Below are positions 57,760 through 64,000 of a DNA stretch of 64,000 nt, in pieces. A program made the position numbers and the translations under genes. Each line of letters starts with the position of its first letter. Position 1 is the stretch's first letter. Origin of the DNA: Symsagittifera roscoffensis (lineage: Eukaryota > Xenacoelomorpha > Acoela > Convolutidae); the NCBI RefSeq assembly GCF_963678635.1, contig NC_087066.1, positions 54,888,312-54,952,311 on the forward strand, given 5' to 3'. The notes under the pieces were generated by a model that worked only from the letters and a program-made list of their open reading frames with translations, was not told the origin of the DNA and did not search any database.

Positions 57760-59060
57760 CAAAGTCAATACTAAAAAGAAAGTCTTAGTATTGAAATTGA
57801 TTAAACTTTCCGTAAAGTTTCCAATTTATTCAAATCTTGATTTTTATTCGAATAGGTTTTGCCCTTTTTCTGGATTTAAATGCAGGACACTCTCTCACTT
57901 TTTTAATTCAAAAACCCCTTTGATGAAGACGAGGTTTCCATCGAAGGCGCACTTGATTCATCATTGCACATCCTCGAATATAATTTGTTTCTCAGCTTGC
58001 TGACCACCTCTTGTATAAAGGCTTTTTTCTGATGCAAGTTGACGCAGAGTTTTTAGGCCACTTGTTTTCTCATTGCTTTTCAATCATCAAAGGAAAGAAG
58101 CATTTTGAGAAGATAGACGATAATAATGAGACTAATAGGCGAAAGTTAATAGCTGTTGTATTCAGTAGGTCATGCGAATAATGTACTGAATGAGAATCAG
58201 ATAGTCGTTTTTACCCGTCAAAGCTAGGAACGACGTGGTTTTGTATTGATCAGATTGTTTCTTTTGTTCCTATGCTCATATGTCTGAAAAATGACAGGAA
58301 GTAAATTTGTTCAACGACTATTTATTAAGTTTATCACAATAGTTAGGGTAAATCAATGAGCTTCAACAAAGTCCAGTACCAAGTCGCGAAAGCGCAAAAA
58401 ATTTAAACTAAAAACATAAATTTCAATGAACTCAATGGACTCATCATCTGTAAACATGGCAATAAAGACGGGAAATTTGTCGTGATGGAAGTGAACACTG
58501 TTTTTCGCAATGCTCCGAATTTTCCCAAATCAAGCACTACAACCAATTTATCATGATAGCATACATCTAAATTAAAGAATTGGGTTGTCAACACTGCAAA
58601 ATGCCTTTCTGTCGATCCGGTTGAAGACCTCGAATGGGTTCACAGAGTCATTGAAGACCTCATTGAAATCTAAACAAAAAGTTCAGCGCTACCAGCGCCG
58701 ATTCGAAACTCAGCAATACAAGGCCCAACAAATTGCTCAAACTTGGAGTAACAACCATACATCAAACTATAGCTTGCGTCCATGTAGTTGCAACTCCCAA
58801 AGCTACTTTTGAGACTGTTACGTGAAAGTTACCGGCTACTTTTTAAAAATTATTTTGTTTGATCCACGTTTTCTTACTGCCATTTATCGGAATATTAATG
58901 GCTTTAGCGACGCCCACAACTTAAGTCTCACTTTCTGTGATGACAGTACAAATTAATTCTCAGAGCAAGAATATCTTGAAAATAAAATTTAGCGTTAAAT
59001 GCAAAATGAATGTCTTCTCTAGAGGACTGTTTAGCCTTTTAATTTATACTATAATACTTC
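57760..59060. other. Mostly unexplained; possible inverted continuation
   Basis: No coding region is supported. A GC-richer patch at 57,870-58,015 might extend the inverted copy of the retroelement but stops matching unit 2 by eye. Confidence 0.3.
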
Positions 59061-59063
59061 TAG

Positions 59064-59400
59064 CAGGTGACATAGAACGTAATCCCAGTCCCAGTGCATA
59101 TTAAAAAATTTAAAACGGTGCAAGGTCCTGGATAAAAATCTCAAACTATTTCCCTCACATTGCAGAAGCATTAAACAACATCAGTTCCAAAATCTTGTCA
59201 CTGATAATAGGAAAAACTGTATCTACGATTTAACCGAAACCTGGCTAATTGATAAAGACACCTCAAAGCTTCCTATTTCTGTCGAAAACAATTCTTAGGC
59301 AGTAGGTAGAGATAGAAACACATCAAAAGGTGGGGGCCATCTATTTCTAGTTCCGAATTCTTTCAAAGTGAGAGTAAGAGATGATCTAATCCGAAATGGT
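59064..59400 (+). pseudogene. LINE (CR1/L2-type) ORF2 endonuclease fragment
   Basis: It opens with LLAGDIERNPSP, the hallmark start of CR1/L2-type ORF2 proteins, then changes frame and shows an apurinic-endonuclease-like stretch: FQNLVTDNRKNCIYDLTETWL (catalytic Glu in LTETWL), then DRNTSKGGGHLFLV. An in-frame TAG lies at about 59,296. Similarity ends near 59,400, so only the N-terminal third of the endonuclease remains and there is no reverse transcriptase here. Confidence 0.7.
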
Positions 59401-59403
59401 CGC

Positions 59404-60059
59404 GAAATGGTCATGTTGGTCATCCATATTTGGTGGCTCGTCGGATATCTGCATCTCCGCCATCGCTTGTGAGAGGCCCGATCTTCCGCTTTTGCCACCA
59501 CTCGGATTTGCAGCTACCTCTCGCTGCTTGCCGTCGTCTCCAACTCCAGGTCTACCTCACCAACGGGGAAGGCGCTGGGGGTCACCACATCCCTTGACCG
59601 TCTATCGCCCATCGCTGGAGTACTCATGAATTAAGGTTCTGCACCCAACGGCCATCTGAGAGAGGGCGGGGCGACTGACGCGGCCAAACCAGGAGCCTTG
59701 CCTACGAGTAATTGACAACGGGATTTCGCAATATCGTCTCCACAACGTTCCACATCTGGCTGACTCCCTGTCGCATCATGTCCTTCATTCGTTGTTGCAC
59801 CCACGTGGTTTTCGCATCCACAGTGCCAATTACTGTTAGTCCATTTCTTGAGTTCTTTTATAGTCATTTTCGCGCAAATTCTGTGAAACCAGTTTCCACA
59901 ATCACAACATCGGATAGTGTACTCGTTGCCTATCAGTCTCGAACATGATCCATCCTCCAGGTTTTTGGCATTGCTGGAGCAGCCATGTTGTGATATTGAT
60001 CGTGTCAGTGTCCGGGTTCTGCAACCATCATACCGGAAACTATTTAATACGTTTATCAC
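59404..60059 (-). CDS. PHD-finger ORF, probably LINE ORF1-like
   Basis: The minus-strand ORF 60,059-59,631 (142 codons) contains a Cys/His array CCDCGNWFHRICAK...KKWTNSNWHCGC that matches a PHD finger. PHD fingers occur in ORF1 proteins of CR1-type LINEs and in chromatin proteins. After its stop, the minus strand continues open from an ATG at about 59,630 (MSTPAMGDRRSRD) to one stop and beyond, also GC-rich. Its orientation is opposite to the LINE endonuclease fragment that it abuts, so the two are separate pieces or have been rearranged. Confidence 0.5.
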
Positions 60060-60930
60060 AACTAAGATAGGATAAAAAAAAATTCTTGATCAAATTAAGA
60101 AGGACTGTAACAGTCGCCTAATTAAGTCACATATGAGGTTAAAGAAAAATAGGCCCTATAACCATTGGCTCAAGAGTCAGGGACACTATCTCTTATGTTT
60201 TTCTACCTCAAACAGTCGGATCCAATTCGTTTCACTTGCGACATGAGACTAAAACCTTTGTTACAGCTTAGAGGTTACTACCAAAATACCCCCCACTCTA
60301 GAAAATAAGAACGTCCCCTTACTTAGGTCTCAAAATACCTGAAACACGCGAACGCCGTTAAAAACAGGGTCGGAACAACCCGTATACTTACTTTTTATTA
60401 GACAGTGGAACTTTGATCCATTTCAGATGGATCAACCTAAAACTCGCCTTACCTCAAAATAACAATATGAAACACACTCAAAAAATTTAAATTGGATACT
60501 CACATAGCGGCACACTCTAGAATTTGGGTAACTAAATTAACAAGTAACTCCAGAATAACTAGGGAATTAAGTTTGACTCGAGGAGTATTATCTTGACAAG
60601 AGTCCGCTTGAGAAATGAGTTTTGACTTGAGAAATAAGTTTTTGGGGATGGATCATAGGAAGAATTCGGTTGTCCACTTTTCCACCGAAGATTCACTCTG
60701 GTCCAATTGTAATCTGTTTCTTCGTTGTTCGCAATCGCTCTGCCTTCTGTTTCGAACAAGACAGCTCTACTCTCGTGTATTTCTATGTCTGAAAATTACG
60801 AATAGCAATTTCCCATTGCTTTTTTTGACCACTTTCCCGCGATTGTAAATCGTATCTTCTGATTTTATTATTTTTGTATTTTCACGAGAAACCTGAGCAT
60901 AACATAACCAATTCGAATTTTTGAAAAACT
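60060..60930. other. Intergenic, nothing recognised
   Basis: AT-rich with scattered short frames on both strands, none supported as coding. Confidence 0.35.
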
Positions 60931-60933
60931 TCA

Positions 60934-61077
60934 TTTCACCCCAAACAAATGTTTCTTGTGTTGCTCAAGGTCAAACTTCCAAATATGACCGACTGGCACA
61001 TACTCCCCGGACTCAAGTTCGATGTCCTCATCGCGCGTCGCCGTCTGCCAGTGAGCCCCCAGAATGTTGAGTGTTGC
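60934..61077 (-). other. Possible coding fragment or exon of unknown protein
   Basis: An open stretch of 48 codons between two stops reads with protein-like composition (ILGAHWQTATRDEDIELESG, then EYVPVGHIWKFD) and GC content above its flanks. An AG acceptor and a GTGAAA donor are possible at its ends. No family recognised. It may belong with the minus-strand ORFs upstream at 61,445-64,000. Confidence 0.3.
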
Positions 61078-61444
61078 TCAAGATACAGTGCCAGTGGTCA
61101 TTTACAGAAGTTTGCAGCAGATTTAACTTTATCTACACCCCAAAATTCACAACCATACAAAATTCTCACATTATCGTTTCACAGCAATCAAAATCAGCAT
61201 ACATCTGCACCCTAAATTTCCGCTTTGTAAGCTAATGATTAAAATGTCTTTTGTTTTATCCAATCAGAAAATGCCGCATTTTTTCATGCCGTATTTTGAT
61301 TCATATAACAGATATAGCATAATTATAACAATACTTTGGTTCATTAAAATTTCCCTTCCGTGACCTCAGATTTTCTCCGAGTTCACACTCACGCCCCCTT
61401 TCTTTCCCCCTCAAGACTCAAGAAACCGACACTGAGCTCCCTGC

Positions 61445-64000
61445 TCACTTTGTGCTCCTCGCCTTCGAAATGCTAGGTCCTGATGCATTCGACACTGTGA
61501 TCTGACTCAGCAGCGCTTCCTTGTCGTCGGAGCTGATCACGATCTCTTCCCAAGCCTTCAGTTGTTCGTAGGATCGCATCCACTCTCTCTGCTCTTGCAA
61601 TCTCCTCGCCTGGTTCGGCAAGCCCTTCACTTTAGAATCACTGTTCAGGCAAAAAGAGTTGTGTAGGCTCAGACTCACGTTCTTTGCCAAGTCTTCTTCC
61701 AATATTACCTCCCTCGCCTTGGTGTTATCTCTAGACACCCTACCAGCTCTTTTCCAACCAGTTGTGATTGCATTACGATGGGTCAGCAAGGCCTGGAACT
61801 GTCGATATTCTTTTTGATGCTTCTTCATGTGATCATTCGTCCGTCACCGTCATCTTATGCGGCTCCAAACGTGCCTGACCTCCATTGGTATAGCGAATAC
61901 CTTGCACGCAGTCTCAAGCAACTCAAGCCTCCTGCTGTAATCAATGGCGTGTATCGATTCCGCTGTCGGTGCCTTCGTTTCTCGATACTTCGTCACGTCT
62001 TCTTCCATCCATCGCAACGCCAACATTGAACTCACTACCAGCAGGGTCACTTTCTGCCGATGGTCGGGCAATCCGATTGACCTGACTTCCTCCACGTCCC
62101 ATATCAAGCAGAGATTTGAATGCTCCGGATACCACACCGTTTGTGCCAGACAGTGAACCGAGCAATCCCCAGGTGTGAGGTTTATACTCCGGAGGTTGCG
62201 CTCGCCCGAAGCTTCGAGCAGAGGTTCCAGCTCCATCAATTTTTTGTGCGTCACATCACTCTCCTCCAGGGCTGTAGTACTGTTCACCGGTTTCCCGATC
62301 GTGTTCTGTCTCTCAAAGTTACTCGTGTTCTCACCTTCCAGACTCAAAAGTTCTTCTCATCAAGCTATCTTTTTGCTCCCCCGGTACAGTCCCCAGGATC
62401 TTCCTCAACAGTCTGTGCGAGTGATGCGACTTCCGAGCCAGGCGTACGCACTTGGGCACCGAGAAGGCTTTGTCGATTAGTATCCTCTGGCTCGATACCT
62501 CCACCATTGCCATGTGTAGTGGATAGTGGCTTCCACACAGGTTGGCCATGACCGATCCCACTAGGGACTTCGCGGTCACTGGCAAACTGTAGGCTTCACT
62601 CACGGGAAACCACATTTCCGCCTCCAGGCCAATCTTCCACCCTTTGATGTGCTTCTGAGTTATTTGTAGCGCCCCAGGCCATGACTCTACGCTCACCTCG
62701 TCACCAAGTGGTGCTTGGACTCCAGCAACTCCAGCGACTGCAAACTGCACATCATTGAGAAGACCCCAACGCTGTTGCTATATTTACTGTAGTGTTCGTG
62801 TAACACTCTGCCACTATCTGTACTTCACTCTTCTCTTTCTCTGTGATGTCGCCAAACCAATTGGCTAGATCTTCTTTCTGAAAGGACTGTATCCTGACGC
62901 ATGACCGTCCATCGCAAGAACGTTCACCAAATCCAGACGTCAAATCGAGACAACTACCGGGTTCCATCTTCTTCGTTGACCCCTCTAGCTTGTTCACTGT
63001 CTCTCCCGACTCCTTACTATGGGGCAGGATCAGCTTGTGTACCACATTCAGAGTTCCCAAGTCTTCATCCTTCGTCGGCGACAGTCTCACCCGCTCCGTG
63101 ACTTCTTCTATCAGGTCCGCATGGGGATGTGGGCACCAAGAAGGCCTCAGCAACTTCCAAACCGTTCCTAGATTTGCGATCAGCATGCCATTTCCATTTC
63201 CCATCTTTAGTTCCACCCTCTTGTTCGAGCGCGGTACGCTAATCACCTCGGGCATCTTCTCAAGTATCAGACCTAGGCTCGATCTCTCCCCTTCCGCTGG
63301 GTCAATTTCAATTATCTACTCTGTCCAAAACTTCAACAGCTCTATCACTTCAAAATTCTTGTGGGCATTCCCGGCCTCTGAATCCAAGAAAGAGTTGTAT
63401 GCTATCCCCATTACTCCATATTCGTACTGGTATTCCCGCCGTTTATTGGGTTTCAAAAAGTCTCCAGCCAGGGCTAAGTTACGATGCACATCATGCCCCT
63501 CTTCGAACTTCTTGTTGTAAAATCTCCGTATTTCCTCAAGTTTCCCGTGATTCTCTAGAGACTGTCTGGTCTTCCTTCTCAATTCCAGTACTTTGGTACA
63601 CATTCAGGATGAACGTAGAGATCCTCCTTCTCATGGTTCTACTTCCCGTCGCCTTTTAATGACACGTTTGGACGGTGCTGTTGGTCATCACTGACATTAT
63701 TCACCTCAAGAAACAAGTGGCATCTCTTCTCCTCGATAGACTCAAACCGGAATTATCTCTGGCGATATGCTGTACCAGCATTTGATAAACCTCTAGACTC
63801 TTGCTGCCCAACTTCAATTTATCGTGTGAGGTCAACACCTCTAGTTCTATTCCCACCAGGCTCCATGCGAACATCAGTTGTCCTGCCGTCCTAACAAAAG
63901 GATTTGCCATCAACGGCAACGCGGACGAGGTTGTTCTCATCGCCTCTCCAAAGTATTCCTGCAGCAGATTTTGCCAAGTTCGTTTCAGCTGATTCCCCAA
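61445..64000 (-). pseudogene. Long decaying coding sequence of unknown identity (partial)
   Basis: Six minus-strand ORFs follow end to end with almost no gaps: 64,000-63,701 (open at the window edge), 63,603-63,316, 63,255-62,752, 62,750-62,331, 62,347-61,850 and 61,828-61,445. Two neighbouring pairs share a frame and are separated only by a stop. The composition is GC-richer and far less Lys/Asn/Phe-biased than chance ORFs of this region; the peptides contain Trp, Cys and balanced charges. This pattern fits one long protein broken by about five lesions, or several consecutive genes of an inserted foreign element. No motif I know (no polymerase, integrase or protease signature) is visible, so origin and function are open. 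An endogenised virus or a large mobile element are candidates. Confidence 0.5.

Noticed and set aside
61778-63659. Plus-strand ORFs across 61.8-63.7 kb
   Set aside because: They lie opposite the tiled minus-strand ORFs and are rich in Ser, Leu, Pro and Arg, as expected for antisense of a coding strand.

Overview
The window looks like AT-rich nuclear DNA of an invertebrate animal. The evidence is spliced genes with GT..AG introns of about 0.3-1.5 kb, an Ig/fibronectin-III membrane receptor whose exons are mostly bounded by phase-1 introns, and a heavy load of animal-type mobile elements (two BEL/Pao LTR retrotransposons, a Tc1-like element, non-LTR fragments, MITEs and large palindromes). I cannot name the species. 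There is no operon structure, no rRNA, no CRISPR array and no intact tRNA gene.

Layout: 1-1.5 kb holds nothing I recognise. At 1.78-6.11 kb lie eight exons (+) of an Ig/Ig/FN3/transmembrane adhesion receptor, incomplete at its 5' end, with short MITE-like repeats in and beside its introns. At 6.1-10.7 kb is AT-rich DNA with dispersed repeats and a palindrome of about 1 kb (9.35-10.40 kb). At 10,736-20,488 (+) is a complete BEL/Pao element (BEL-1) with 453-bp LTRs about 99% identical and a 5-bp target-site duplication. It is followed by a broken Tc1-like transposase (20.67-21.62 kb). At 24.3-28.3 kb (-) is a four-exon gene joining a SAM domain to a retropepsin-like aspartic protease fold. At 28.3-34.8 kb there is little beyond one possible small secreted or GPI-type protein. 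At 34.8-56.1 kb is a tandem duplication of about 6 kb carrying decayed reverse-transcriptase-type retroelement remains; its second unit is split by a second, older BEL/Pao element (BEL-2, 41,880-50,915, -). At 56.0-57.75 kb is a large palindrome. At 59.1-60.1 kb a LINE endonuclease fragment (+) faces a PHD-finger ORF (-). At 61.4-64.0 kb a set of end-to-end minus-strand ORFs, GC-richer than the surroundings, looks like one long decaying coding sequence of unknown identity that runs off the window.

The most interesting material is in the two BEL elements, which are clearly different families. Both carry (i) an extra ORF upstream of gag ('ORF0') that is recognisably the same protein in both, (ii) stem-loops with related loop sequences a few tens of nucleotides upstream of ORF starts, and (iii) a tRNA-derived segment with A-box and B-box matches, in sense orientation, at the same place near the start of the LTR. 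Both gag-pol regions are broken by stops and frame changes, so neither copy as read here encodes a full polyprotein.
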